Below, in pieces: positions 1-10,739 of a stretch of DNA of 64,000 bases (positions are counted from its first letter, which is position 1; each line of letters opens with the position of its first letter). The DNA is from Granulosicoccus sp. (GTDB lineage Bacteria; Pseudomonadota; Gammaproteobacteria; Granulosicoccales; Granulosicoccaceae). The position numbers were made by a program, and so were the translations under genes. The notes beneath the pieces are model-generated. The model saw nothing but the letters and a program-made list of their open reading frames with translations. It was not told the DNA's origin and made no database searches. The stretch spans positions 20,389-84,388 of the forward strand of contig JALZWO010000014.1 in NCBI GenBank assembly GCA_023300375.1, written 5' to 3'.

Positions 1-584
1 AGACCGGTTCACTAACTGCACTGCCAATCATTGAAACGCAAGCGGGTGATGTATCGGCTTTCGTACCGACGAACGTGATATCTATCACTGATGGTCAGAT
101 CTTCCTAGAAACTGACTTGTTTAATGCGGGTGTTCGTCCAGCAATAAACGCGGGTTTGTCTGTATCTCGTGTTGGTGGTGCGGCGCAAACCAAAATCATC
201 AAGAAGTTGGGCGGTGGTGTTCGACTTGCACTTGCCCAGTATCGTGAGTTGGCAGCTTTCGCCCAGTTCGCATCAGATCTTGATGAAACTACGCGTAAGC
301 AGCTCGAGCGTGGTCAACGTGTCACAGAACTCATGAAGCAAAAGCAATATGCGCCTCTGTCAGTGGGTGAAATGGGCGTTTCATTGTTCGCAGCTAACGA
401 AGGCTACATCGACGACGTGGAAGTAAGCAAAGTCGTAGCTTTTGAAGAAGCTATGCATGATTACTTCCGATCTAATCATCAAGAACTTATTGATCAAGTT
501 GATCAGTCGGGTGATTGGAACGAGAATATCCAAGCAGCGTTCGCCAAAGGCCTAGACGCCTTTAAGGCAAACGGAAGCTGGTAA
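1..584 (+). CDS. atpA: ATP synthase F1 subunit alpha, 3' part
   Basis: Catalytic-core alpha subunit of the F1Fo ATP synthase, which forms the alpha3beta3 hexamer at the inner face of the inner membrane. The frame is open from the first base of the window, so the start and the nucleotide-binding P-loop lie upstream. About 193 C-terminal residues of a protein usually near 513 are present. The segment [20 protein letters not shown] and the [15 protein letters not shown] block (alpha-subunit Arg region) are diagnostic. The stop at 582-584 is followed 6 bases later by atpG, so the operon order is the usual A-G-D-C. The GTG at 75 is an internal codon, not a start. Confidence 0.97.
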   Translation, partial: TGSLTALPIIETQAGDVSAFVPTNVISITDGQIFLETDLFNAGVRPAINAGLSVSRVGGAAQTKIIKKLGGGVRLALAQYRELAAFAQFASDLDETTRKQLERGQRVTELMKQKQYAPLSVGEMGVSLFAANEGYIDDVEVSKVVAFEEAMHDYFRSNHQELIDQVDQSGDWNENIQAAFAKGLDAFKANGSW

Positions 585-590
585 GGGCTC

Positions 591-2875
<2,285 letters not shown>

Positions 2876-2877
2876 TC

Positions 2878-3297
2878 ATGGCTGCTTCACTCAAAGTTGA
2901 AATTGTTAGCGCTGAGAAAAGCATCTATAGCGGCGAGGCTTCCATGGTGGTTGCTTCAGCGCAAATGGGTGAAGTAGGCATCGCTCCTGGTCACACACCG
3001 TTCATCACTCGCATTAGACCGGGTGAAATACATGTGCGTCCGGTTGGCGAAGGCGAAGCGTTAGATATCTATGTATCTGGCGGCTTGCTTGAAGTACAGC
3101 CTGACGTGGTAACGATCTTGGCTGACACGGCGCTTCGTGCTGATGATATTGATGAAGCTGCAGCGCAAAAATCGAAAGAAGAAGCGGAAACTGCCCTTGC
3201 CGGTGGCCAAGTTGGAACGATCGATTATGCAGCGGTTCAAGCCCAGTTGGCAGAGGCTGCAGCACAGCTAGAATTTATCAAGAAACTGCGTAAGTAA
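2878..3297 (+). CDS. atpC: ATP synthase F1 subunit epsilon
   Basis: Regulatory stalk subunit of F1 that can inhibit ATP hydrolysis and links gamma to the c-ring. It has 139 residues. The N-terminal beta sandwich (VEIVSAEKSIYSGEA, GEVGIAPGHTPFITRIRPGE) is followed by a C-terminal helical hairpin rich in Ala and Glu (residues about 90-139). It is the last gene of the atp operon, two bases after atpD, and is followed after 28 bases by a strong intrinsic terminator. Confidence 0.98.
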   Translation: MAASLKVEIVSAEKSIYSGEASMVVASAQMGEVGIAPGHTPFITRIRPGEIHVRPVGEGEALDIYVSGGLLEVQPDVVTILADTALRADDIDEAAAQKSKEEAETALAGGQVGTIDYAAVQAQLAEAAAQLEFIKKLRK

Positions 3298-3325
3298 TAC
3301 AAAGCAATTCGTTGTTTACAGAAAC

Positions 3326-3355
3326 AAAAAAGCCAGCAATATTGCTGGCTTTTTT
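3326..3355 (+). terminator. Intrinsic terminator of the atp operon
   Basis: A perfect inverted repeat, AGCCAGCAAT/ATTGCTGGCT (3331-3350), is flanked by six A on the left and six T on the right. This is the classical stem plus U-tract and could work on both strands. It lies 28 bases after atpC. Confidence 0.92.
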
Positions 3356-3973
3356 GATTTTTGACGTTGTAAATGAATGGCACCATTCACCATAGACAGG
3401 TGAAATAAATCGAGCACTTGGTGGTGATGAATCCAGTTCTGTTACCTCTAACACTGCCGCCAGTGTACTGAACGTGCCAGCACCTGTTGGCTATATCTAC
3501 AATGCCGTTTTATTGCCATCAGCAAAGACTACCGGTTACAGTACCAAGCTATCTACTAGTAGACCAAAACGTTTTAGACGAACCCCATTTGATCAGTGTT
3601 GATTGGACGCTGAGTCTGAGTTTACGCAACGTTTTCATAGGCAGATGCTAAACTTTAGTCTCTTTTAATCAAAGATCACATCTTGGAAAAATGCTTGATC
3701 TGGTGGCATTATCAGTGTCACAGATCGTCATGAAATTGACTATTGAGTGTTCGCCTTAAATATCAAACAAATCCACTGATAACAATGGTAAACACTACAA
3801 CGTTAACGTACCTTGCTCAAACGTTGTCACATGGCCGATTTAGTGCTTCCATCTTGGCTTTGCAAGTCAATCAGTGTATTTAACCGCTGTTCCTGCCGAT
3901 ACGAAGACGAGCGTGTCTATAACCAGCTGCATTTCTCATGTGATAATGCGCTGCATCAATTCAGGAAGTCCAC
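3356..3973. other. Gene-poor gap between the atp operon and glmU
   Basis: About 620 bases without a convincing gene. It holds an open frame without a normal start codon at 3396-3602 (described in the findings), a possible promoter near 3736-3762 and the leader of glmU. Short frames with ATG at 3813 and 3874 overlap the glmU start, show no family resemblance and have no clear ribosome binding site. Confidence 0.6.
3736..3762 (+). promoter_or_regulatory. Possible sigma-70 promoter for glmU-glmS
   Basis: TTGACT (3736-3741) and TAAATA (3757-3762) are separated by 15 bases, shorter than the preferred 17. It points toward glmU, about 210 bases away, downstream of the atp terminator. The match is by eye only. 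Confidence 0.25.
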
Positions 3974-5341
3974 ATGTCAACCCGATTTATCGTACTTGCC
4001 GCTGGCAAGGGTACCCGCATGAAATCTGCGATGCCCAAAGTTTTGCATCCACTGGCTGGTAAGCCGCTACTAACCCATGTTCTGGATACATTGGCAGCGC
4101 TTGATCCTGCTGGTGTCACTGTGGTGGTGGGTCACGAGGCAGAGCAGGTAAAAACCACGATAGACAAAGATACCGATCATTCGGTTCAATGGGCTGCACA
4201 AGAACAACAACTGGGAACAGGCCATGCTGTGCAGCAGGCACTCGAAGGCATAGCTGAAGACGACACTGTTTTAATTACTTATGGGGATGTGCCCCTTACG
4301 CGTGCCTCGACTTACAAAGCTTTGCTCGATGTCTGCGATGATCAGACTATTGGCCTACTGACGTTAATGATGGATGACCCATCAGGTTACGGGCGAATTG
4401 TTCGTGAAGGTGGTGCGATTGTCGGTGTGGTTGAACAAAAAGACGCAAGCCCTGATCAACTAACCATCACTGAAGTTAATGCCGGTGTTGTGTCTATTAA
4501 AGGTAGAAATCTAATCAGTTTGCTAGCTGATCTGGATAACAACAACGCTCAAGGCGAGTACTACCTGACAGATATCCATGCACAGGCTGTACGGCAAGGG
4601 CTTAGTGTTCAGGCTGTGCACCCCGAGGACGCATCAGAAACAGATGGTGTAAACAGCCGGGTGCAGCTTGCAGCGCTTGAACGTGTGCATCAACTCTACT
4701 TGGCAGAGCAACTGATGAATTCTGGTGTCACACTGGCGGATCCAGCCCGCATTGATATTAGAGGAACACTTGTGACTGGAACAGATATCAGCATTGATAT
4801 CAACTGTGTGTTTACAGGCCATTGCACTTTGGGCAATAACGTGGTGATAGGTCCTAACTGTGTTATCACAGACTCACATATTGAGGACAACTCAATCATA
4901 CATGCCAATTGCGTACTCGAATCTGCAAGACTGGGCCAAGCAACTAATGTAGGTCCGTTTGCAAGGCTGCGTCCTGGAACCGAACTTGCTAAGGCTGCGC
5001 GCATTGGTAATTTTGTTGAGACAAAAAATACTCAGGTTGGGGCAGGCAGCAAAATCAATCATTTGAGTTACGTTGGCGACTCCGTGCTAGGGGAAAATGT
5101 GAACGTTGGGGCCGGTACCATTACGTGTAATTATGATGGTGCAAACAAGCATCAGACAGTTTTGGAAGACAATGTGCATATAGGATCAAATACGGCGTTA
5201 GTTGCGCCCGTTAAGGTCGGAGCTGGTGCCACTATCGGTGCTGGATCAACTATCTCACGTGATGTACCTGCAAAGAAGCTCTCACTGACGCGTTCGAAAC
5301 AGACCGATATCGATAATTGGACAAGACCTTCCAAGAACTAG
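3974..5341 (+). CDS. glmU: Bifunctional UDP-GlcNAc pyrophosphorylase / glucosamine-1-phosphate acetyltransferase
   Basis: Makes UDP-N-acetylglucosamine for peptidoglycan and lipopolysaccharide: it acetylates glucosamine-1-phosphate and then transfers UMP. The 455 residues match the family. The N-terminal pyrophosphorylase domain begins with the nucleotide-binding signature LAAGKGTRMKSAMPKVLH (residues 7-24) and includes QLGTGHAVQQAL. The C-terminal half is a left-handed beta helix of hexapeptides (for example NNVVIGPNCVITDSHIEDNS) ending in the acetyl-CoA site (VNVGAGTITCNYDGANKH). AGGA lies just before the ATG. glmS follows after 74 bases, the common atp-glmU-glmS order. Confidence 0.98.
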   Translation: MSTRFIVLAAGKGTRMKSAMPKVLHPLAGKPLLTHVLDTLAALDPAGVTVVVGHEAEQVKTTIDKDTDHSVQWAAQEQQLGTGHAVQQALEGIAEDDTVLITYGDVPLTRASTYKALLDVCDDQTIGLLTLMMDDPSGYGRIVREGGAIVGVVEQKDASPDQLTITEVNAGVVSIKGRNLISLLADLDNNNAQGEYYLTDIHAQAVRQGLSVQAVHPEDASETDGVNSRVQLAALERVHQLYLAEQLMNSGVTLADPARIDIRGTLVTGTDISIDINCVFTGHCTLGNNVVIGPNCVITDSHIEDNSIIHANCVLESARLGQATNVGPFARLRPGTELAKAARIGNFVETKNTQVGAGSKINHLSYVGDSVLGENVNVGAGTITCNYDGANKHQTVLEDNVHIGSNTALVAPVKVGAGATIGAGSTISRDVPAKKLSLTRSKQTDIDNWTRPSKN

Positions 5342-5415
5342 CAAACAATCAGCAACAGTGGTCAGGCTATAGACGTCTGTTCATATCGTCTCTGACAAAC
5401 TCGGATTAATGACAC

Positions 5416-7248
5416 ATGTGTGGAATAGTAGGCGCGGTAGCGCAGCGTGATATCTCAGAAATTCTGTTAAAGGGATTACAGAGCCTTGAATACCGTGGCT
5501 ATGACTCAGCGGGTATCGCCACCGTTGGCGCCGATGGTGAACTCAACCGTCTACGTCGAGTGGGCAAGGTTAAAGAGCTGGTCGAAGCAGTGGATCAGTT
5601 TGGAATGCAAGGTGGAACGGGGATTGCGCACACACGTTGGGCGACCCATGGCGAACCCAACGAAGCCAACGCTCACCCACATGTATCCTCTGATCGTATT
5701 GCCGTGGTGCACAACGGTATTATTGAAAATCACTCAGAGTTACGTGAGCGGCTTCAAGGCTTGGGTTACACCTTTGAATCTGACACTGACACAGAAGTTA
5801 TTGCGCACTTGGTAGAGCATGAACTCAAAACTGCTAGCAATTTATTTGAGGCGGTAAGAGTCGCGGTACCTCAACTCGATGGTGCCTACGGCACTGTCAT
5901 CATGGACCGTACTCAGCCAGAACAATTGATTGTTGCTCGCTCTGGAAGTCCTCTGGTTATCGGTTATGGCATCGGTGAGCACTTTATTGCTTCAGATCAA
6001 TTAGCCTTGTTACCAGTAACACGTCGGTTCGCTTATCTTGAAGAAGGCGATGTGGCAAAGATCACCCGCGACTCTGTGCATGTTGTTGATGTACAAGGTA
6101 ATGAGGTTGACAGGCCCGTTGAAGAATCCACACTGTCGAATGATGCCAGTGACAAAGGCAATTACCGCCACTACATGCTTAAGGAAATCTATGAGCAACC
6201 AGTAGCCATTCAGCGCACCCTAGACGATCGCTTAGCAGATGGCCAGGTGCTGGATGCCGCCTTTGGTGAAAACGCTGCAACCTTACTAAGTCAGGCTGAG
6301 CATGTACAAATCATTGCTTGTGGTACTAGTTATCATGCTGGTATGACTGCGCGTTATTGGTTCGAAGATTTTGGTGGTGTGTCGTGTAATGTAGAAATTG
6401 CGTCAGAGTATCGCTACCGCAAGTCGTTTGTTCGCCCTAACAGTCTACTGGTCACCATCTCTCAGTCGGGAGAAACAGCTGACACGTTGGCCGCCTTGCG
6501 TCTCGCAAAAGAGCAAGGATTCATGGCCAGTTTGACTATCTGCAACGTGGCAGGATCATCCCTGACCCGTGAGTCGGACATGACCTATCTAATGCGAGCA
6601 GGTTCCGAAATCGGTGTTGCTTCTACTAAGGCATTTACTGTTCAATTATCAGCGTTGCTTATGCTGGCCACAGCTGTTGGTCACCACAAGACATTAGGGC
6701 GTGAGCAAGAGAAAAACATTGTCAGCGCTCTACAAAGCCTGCCTGCAAAAATAGAACAAGTGCTCGGTATGGATGAAGCTATCGCGGGAATGGCTGAAGA
6801 TTTTGCCGATAAGCATCATAGCTTGTTCCTTGGGCGTGGTGATCAGTATCCGATTGCTATGGAAGGTGCTCTCAAGCTCAAGGAAATTTCCTATATTCAC
6901 GCTGAAGCCTATGCTGCGGGAGAACTCAAGCATGGCCCGCTAGCGTTGATCGATGCTGATATGCCGGTGATAGTGGTCGCTCCAAACAACGAGTTGGTTG
7001 AGAAGCTTAAATCCAATGTGGAAGAAGTACGTGCACGTGGTGGCTTGATGTATGTGTTCGCTGATAAGGATGCCAAGTTCGCGAGCGATACCTCCATGAA
7101 AGTACTGGAAGTACCGCACTGTGATGCTTTAATTGCACCCATCATCTACACCTTGCCTTTGCAGCTGCTTTCGTATCATGTGGCAGTGATCAAAGGTACA
7201 GACGTGGATCAGCCGCGTAACTTGGCAAAGTCTGTGACTGTTGAATAA
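5416..7248 (+). CDS. glmS: Glutamine-fructose-6-phosphate aminotransferase (isomerizing)
   Basis: First enzyme of hexosamine synthesis: converts fructose-6-phosphate and glutamine to glucosamine-6-phosphate. It has 610 residues, full length. The mature N-terminus is MCGIVGAV, with Cys2 the glutaminase nucleophile, and [18 protein letters not shown] is the class II glutaminase motif. Two SIS domains occupy about residues 285-600, with [15 protein letters not shown] and [13 protein letters not shown] in the first. It follows glmU and ends before a hairpin at 7269-7298. Confidence 0.98.
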   Translation: MCGIVGAVAQRDISEILLKGLQSLEYRGYDSAGIATVGADGELNRLRRVGKVKELVEAVDQFGMQGGTGIAHTRWATHGEPNEANAHPHVSSDRIAVVHNGIIENHSELRERLQGLGYTFESDTDTEVIAHLVEHELKTASNLFEAVRVAVPQLDGAYGTVIMDRTQPEQLIVARSGSPLVIGYGIGEHFIASDQLALLPVTRRFAYLEEGDVAKITRDSVHVVDVQGNEVDRPVEESTLSNDASDKGNYRHYMLKEIYEQPVAIQRTLDDRLADGQVLDAAFGENAATLLSQAEHVQIIACGTSYHAGMTARYWFEDFGGVSCNVEIASEYRYRKSFVRPNSLLVTISQSGETADTLAALRLAKEQGFMASLTICNVAGSSLTRESDMTYLMRAGSEIGVASTKAFTVQLSALLMLATAVGHHKTLGREQEKNIVSALQSLPAKIEQVLGMDEAIAGMAEDFADKHHSLFLGRGDQYPIAMEGALKLKEISYIHAEAYAAGELKHGPLALIDADMPVIVVAPNNELVEKLKSNVEEVRARGGLMYVFADKDAKFASDTSMKVLEVPHCDALIAPIIYTLPLQLLSYHVAVIKGTDVDQPRNLAKSVTVE

Positions 7249-7268
7249 GTTTAAAAACTTTAGAGTGG

Positions 7269-7298
7269 CTGGCGGATAGTTCTAGAATTATCCGCCAG
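7269..7298 (+). terminator. Hairpin after glmS, possible terminator
   Basis: CTGGCGGATA (7269-7278) and TATCCGCCAG (7289-7298) form a perfect 10-bp stem with a 10-base loop, 20 bases after the glmS stop. No U-tract follows, so it may act as a weak terminator or a 3'-end stabiliser. Confidence 0.45.
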
Positions 7299-7366
7299 TT
7301 ACCGCTTGTCAAAACCATAGCGTAATCAGTCTTGTTAAGTCTTAATACAAAGCTCGACATCGTGTT

Positions 7367-7546
7367 ATGAGAGCTAGAACCAAAGCCTGCGATTCGTGTA
7401 GTGAGAACCACGAAGTTCTATATAGGTGCAGATACGCCAATTCTAAGAATTGGTTATTTCTGTGTGGGAAGTGCTTAACAAACGTAAAAACTGAATTTGC
7501 ACCCACCTACCAATACGGTGGGACTTGGAAGAGTAAGAAAAATTAG
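7367..7546 (+). CDS. Small conserved protein with two CxxC pairs (zinc-ribbon-like)
   Basis: A 59-residue frame, too short for usual length cut-offs, that reads like a real protein. CDSC (residues 9-12) and CGKC (33-36) form two Cys pairs about 20 residues apart, with an additional Cys21, spanning a WLFLCGKC core. The C-terminus YQYGGTWKSKK is basic. The spacing suggests a single treble-clef or zinc-ribbon metal site. A TAA lies upstream in frame, so the ATG at 7367 is the first possible ATG; no strong ribosome binding site is seen. It ends 5 bases before the convergent MFS gene. From memory, similar small uncharacterised proteins ending in YGGTWK-type tails occur in marine gammaproteobacteria; I cannot verify this here. 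Function unknown. Confidence 0.75.
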   Translation: MRARTKACDSCSENHEVLYRCRYANSKNWLFLCGKCLTNVKTEFAPTYQYGGTWKSKKN

Positions 7547-7551
7547 CTACG

Positions 7552-8937
7552 CTAATTTCTCTGCTCGGCATGTCTATCCTGCGTCTCTTCCTCCTCCTCA
7601 TACGGTGCCCTAAGCTCGAAGCTTTCTTCAGCTTCCTCCAACTCGTCTTGGTATTGCTCTTCGGCGGCGTCTATGGCGTAGCCTGTGGCAAGACCTGAAG
7701 TTCGAGCTGAAATAGGTAAGTACGGTGCTTGCTCGTCAACCACAACATGCTCTCGTTGGCTCATCCGGTAAATGCCATACAGGCAGATTGCGCTCATCAG
7801 CAGTAGTAATGTGATGAAGAACCATTCAACGCCAAGCTTTGACATCGCGTAGCCCACAATGATGGGGCCAAGCATTGCACCAAAGCCATTGATAAACAGG
7901 AGGCCACCTGCAGCTGCAGACATCTGATCATATTCAAGATAGTCGTTGGCGTACGCTACCAGTAGCGAATACAACGGGTTGGCCATTCCGCCCAGAAGAA
8001 AGGCACCTATTAGTAAGGGTGTGATGCTGTCGTTTGCATACAGGCAAGCCATAGCAACCATAGCGCCGATGCCGGTTACACTAACTATGAGTATTCTTCG
8101 ATCAAATTTGTCTGATAGCCAACCTATCGGGATTTGAAATAGCATGGCACCCGTAAATATAGCGCCAATGAAATAGGACGTTTGCTGAATATCGAGGCCA
8201 CGCTCGGTGGCGTACACAGGAGACATAGCATATAACACAGCATAAATACCCCCTAGCAGCAGCATGCCAAAGCAGGCTAACGGCGACGTTTTTGCCAACT
8301 CTTTAAGTGGCATTGAGCGCGGTGACTCCTCTATAGGCGCCGTGACTGAAGTTGATAACAAAATGGGCGCTATGGACAACGACACCATGACGGTCATCAA
8401 CACAAACAAACTGTAGTCGGTGGGATCGCCTAGGTTCAGCAACAATTGCCCGAGTACCATGCCTGCCATTTGCACAATCAAGTACATGGACAACGATTTG
8501 CCGCGTGTCTCATTGGTTGAGGCATGGTTCATCCAACTCTCGGCAACTACATAGATACCCGAAAAGAAGAAGCCAACTAAAACACGTAAAGCCCACCAGG
8601 CATAGGGATTAACAACTGCTGCATATAATATGAAAGCGGCCGAAACGAGTGAGCCAAACGCTGCGAACACGCGAACGTGGCCGACACGCTGTATGAGCAG
8701 AGGCGTCAGTTTCGAGCCACCTAGAAAGCCGACAAAATAGCCTGCCATGATATAGCCCATGGTGGCAGAGTCGATTTGCTCCATAGAGCCACGCACACCG
8801 AGTAATGTGCCTTGTAAGCTGTTGCCAAGCATGAGCAACAGTATGCCAAGCATCAACGGCCATGATTGTCTGAGTACAAGCAGCATGCGAAATACAAAAA
8901 ACCCAATTTTCCGCATTGTACCCATGAGCTGTGCCAT
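7552..8937 (-). CDS. MFS transporter, YcaD-like, with acidic C-terminal tail
   Basis: A major facilitator superfamily inner-membrane permease of about 460 residues with twelve predicted hydrophobic helices. Features seen are the SKLTPLLIQRVGHVRVF loop between helices 2 and 3, RVLVGFFFSGIYVVAESWMN, and the central repeat loop GWLSDKFDRRILI. The overall form resembles the YcaD/sugar-exporter group, but the substrate is unknown. The final 45 residues are hydrophilic and strongly acidic with many Glu, probably a cytoplasmic tail. The longest frame begins with TTG at 8949; the ATG at 8937 (MAQLMG) or at 8916 (MRKIGF) is more likely. It is convergent with the small Cys-pair gene and divergent from the YidB-like gene. 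Confidence 0.85.
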   Translation of the reverse strand: MAQLMGTMRKIGFFVFRMLLVLRQSWPLMLGILLLMLGNSLQGTLLGVRGSMEQIDSATMGYIMAGYFVGFLGGSKLTPLLIQRVGHVRVFAAFGSLVSAAFILYAAVVNPYAWWALRVLVGFFFSGIYVVAESWMNHASTNETRGKSLSMYLIVQMAGMVLGQLLLNLGDPTDYSLFVLMTVMVSLSIAPILLSTSVTAPIEESPRSMPLKELAKTSPLACFGMLLLGGIYAVLYAMSPVYATERGLDIQQTSYFIGAIFTGAMLFQIPIGWLSDKFDRRILIVSVTGIGAMVAMACLYANDSITPLLIGAFLLGGMANPLYSLLVAYANDYLEYDQMSAAAGGLLFINGFGAMLGPIIVGYAMSKLGVEWFFITLLLLMSAICLYGIYRMSQREHVVVDEQAPYLPISARTSGLATGYAIDAAEEQYQDELEEAEESFELRAPYEEEEETQDRHAEQRN

Positions 8938-8949
8938 TTCGCATGGCAA

Positions 8950-9309
8950 TTTTGTATGGTGTGTACCTTAGGTCGCAGTCAAGACAAGCTGATGGGTAAC
9001 GTGACGTGCCAGGAACAATTTGTTTAGGGTGGCTGGCGATTCAATGTGTAATCAAGGTCGCTGGTGTGTGTCACATTGTTTGACGGCTGTGTATTATTGT
9101 TTACGTGGTCAGGGCGGCGTGCACGCGTGTGTTTGTGTATCCTCGTGGTCTGTTGGTGAGTTACGGTCAGTACCAAACGGTCGGTTACCAACGATAGGCT
9201 AGTAATTGCTATTTGCGCCAGTTGTGGCGGCTTTTAGTTGTTGCCGGCCTCTGGGTCGATATTCAAGGTAGTCAATCGATTGCCTTAACATTCAAAAGAG
9301 GATTGTATT
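8950..9309. other. Divergent intergenic region between the MFS gene and the yidB-like gene
   Basis: About 360 bases holding the promoters of two divergent genes. It contains an AAGAGG ribosome binding site (9296-9301) for the downstream gene. A short 60-residue frame at 9020-9202 has no recognisable features. I see no RNA gene or repeat here. Confidence 0.5.
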
Positions 9310-9705
9310 ATGGATTTATTAAAAATGGGGCAGGAGCTTCTTGGCGATAAAGTGGGCGATATGGGTGGCATCATGGATGCTCTATCCGGCTTAACTAGTG
9401 GTGAAGGACTCGATGTTGGCGGTATTGCTGAAAAGCTAAAAGCTGGTGGCCTGGGCGATCAAGTCAGCTCGTGGATGGGTGATGGAGACAACGCTCCTGT
9501 ATCTGCTGATGAATTAACCAGCGCATTAGGTGAAGACAAAATTGCTGAAATGGCTGGAAAGATGGGAATTGAGCCTGGTAAAGCTGCTGAGTCTTTGTCT
9601 CAGGCAATGCCTGCATTGATGGACAAAATGAGCTCTGGTGGCAGTCTGTTAGAAGGTATGGCGTCGGGTAATCCACTCGATGCGGCTAAAGGTCTGTTCA
9701 AGTAA
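9310..9705 (+). CDS. YidB family protein (DUF937)
   Basis: A 131-residue soluble protein without a signal peptide, rich in Gly, Met, Ala and Leu. MDLLKMGQELLGDKVGDMGG at the N-terminus, the Gly-rich GLGDQVSSWMGDGDN stretch (residues 48-62) and the following PVSADELTSALGEDKIAEMA helix are typical of the YidB/DUF937 family. The family function is not established. A good AAGAGG site precedes the ATG. It stands alone, followed by a hairpin and a kinase pseudogene on the other strand. Confidence 0.85.
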   Translation: MDLLKMGQELLGDKVGDMGGIMDALSGLTSGEGLDVGGIAEKLKAGGLGDQVSSWMGDGDNAPVSADELTSALGEDKIAEMAGKMGIEPGKAAESLSQAMPALMDKMSSGGSLLEGMASGNPLDAAKGLFK

Positions 9706-9790
9706 GTTAATAAGTCAATGTCGCCTCTGTAAGGGTTATTGGGTTCGCGAAAGTGAACTAACCATTGTGCTTTTGCCAGAATGCGATGCT

Positions 9791-9818
9791 CGTCCGTACT
9801 GCACTAGCGGTACGGACG
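9791..9818 (+). terminator. Hairpin downstream of the yidB-like gene
   Basis: CGTCCGTAC (9791-9799) pairs with GTACGGACG (9810-9818), and two further inner GC pairs close an ACTA loop. TTATTT follows a few bases later, so a weak intrinsic terminator is plausible. It lies between convergent reading directions. Confidence 0.5.
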
Positions 9819-9822
9819 TGCC

Positions 9823-10605
9823 TTATTTCACTGATGATTTCAACGCTGAATCTCTGAATCTCTGAATCTTTGAGGTCGAGGTCTCTAAGTTAGGTAGGCG
9901 TACATGGAAAATACTGCCACCTGATGTGCCTGGTGTTACCCATAGCGAGCCCTTCAACGCGTGCGCAGTGATCGTATACAACGCTAGGCCCAGACCAGCA
10001 CCCGCATACTCTGCACGGGTGACCAAGCGTCCCATGGGTTTGAAGAGCTTTTCTACTCTCTGCGGCGCTACGCCAATACCTTGATCTTCAAACTGAAACT
10101 CAGCGTGTTGTTCGTGTTGCTCGCAGCGGATGTTGATTGTCTGTGTTGGTTATCCGAAGGATTAAATTTAAGCGCATTATCCAGAAATTGGGAAAACAAG
10201 TTAGTTAAGGCATCGGCGTTGCTGATTATGGGTGCTATCTCGCCTACATTAACTGTGATGTTCTGTTTTTGGACCTGTCCTTCGTAAGAACTTACGACAT
10301 CAGATATCATGAGCGCCGTGTCCACAGTTTCTCGAACACTGGACGAGCGACACTGCTGGGAATATGTCAGAAGCCCTGTAGATAAGCCGTGCGCTCTTGT
10401 CGCTGATAGCAAGGTCACATCCAAGACTTCTTGACAGTGCTCATCTAGGTGTTCGTAATGGCTAATGGCTTTCGTGCAGCATTTCCAGTAATTGCTTCAG
10501 TGTGGAAATAGGTGAATTGATGTCATGGGAAATAACATGGGTGAATGTCGACAAACAACTGTAATCGTGCCTGACATGATAAGCATCGAGCCAGCGATAG
10601 GTCAT
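9823..10605 (-). pseudogene. Decayed sensor histidine kinase (two frameshifts, truncated N-terminus)
   Basis: The signature boxes of a histidine kinase occur in order on the minus strand but in different frames. The H-box FTHVISHDINSPISTLKQLL lies in a frame open from an ATG at 10605 to a TAG at 10462-10464. Reading then continues as HYEHLDEHCQEVLDVTLLSA in a second frame that contains the N-box LTNLFSQFLDNALKFNPSDN. A second shift near 10145 moves to a third segment with FEDQGIGVAPQRVEKLFKPM (G1 box) and GAGLGLALYTITAHALKGS (G2 box), ending at 9823. No sensor domain is found upstream, where a TGA blocks the frame. At least two indels plus N-terminal loss indicate a pseudogene rather than one sequencing error. 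The last part contains three tandem copies of CTGAATCT (9846-9869). Confidence 0.85.
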
Positions 10606-10739
10606 ATTGACAGGGGTTGTTGACGATCGTTGCTCTCAAGTAAGCCTTACGCTGCTAATTCAGCACTAGTGGCGTTAACCTGCAAACATGGCAAAGATCG
10701 ATTACAACATTCGTCAGGCAATAAAACCCGATTTGCGTT

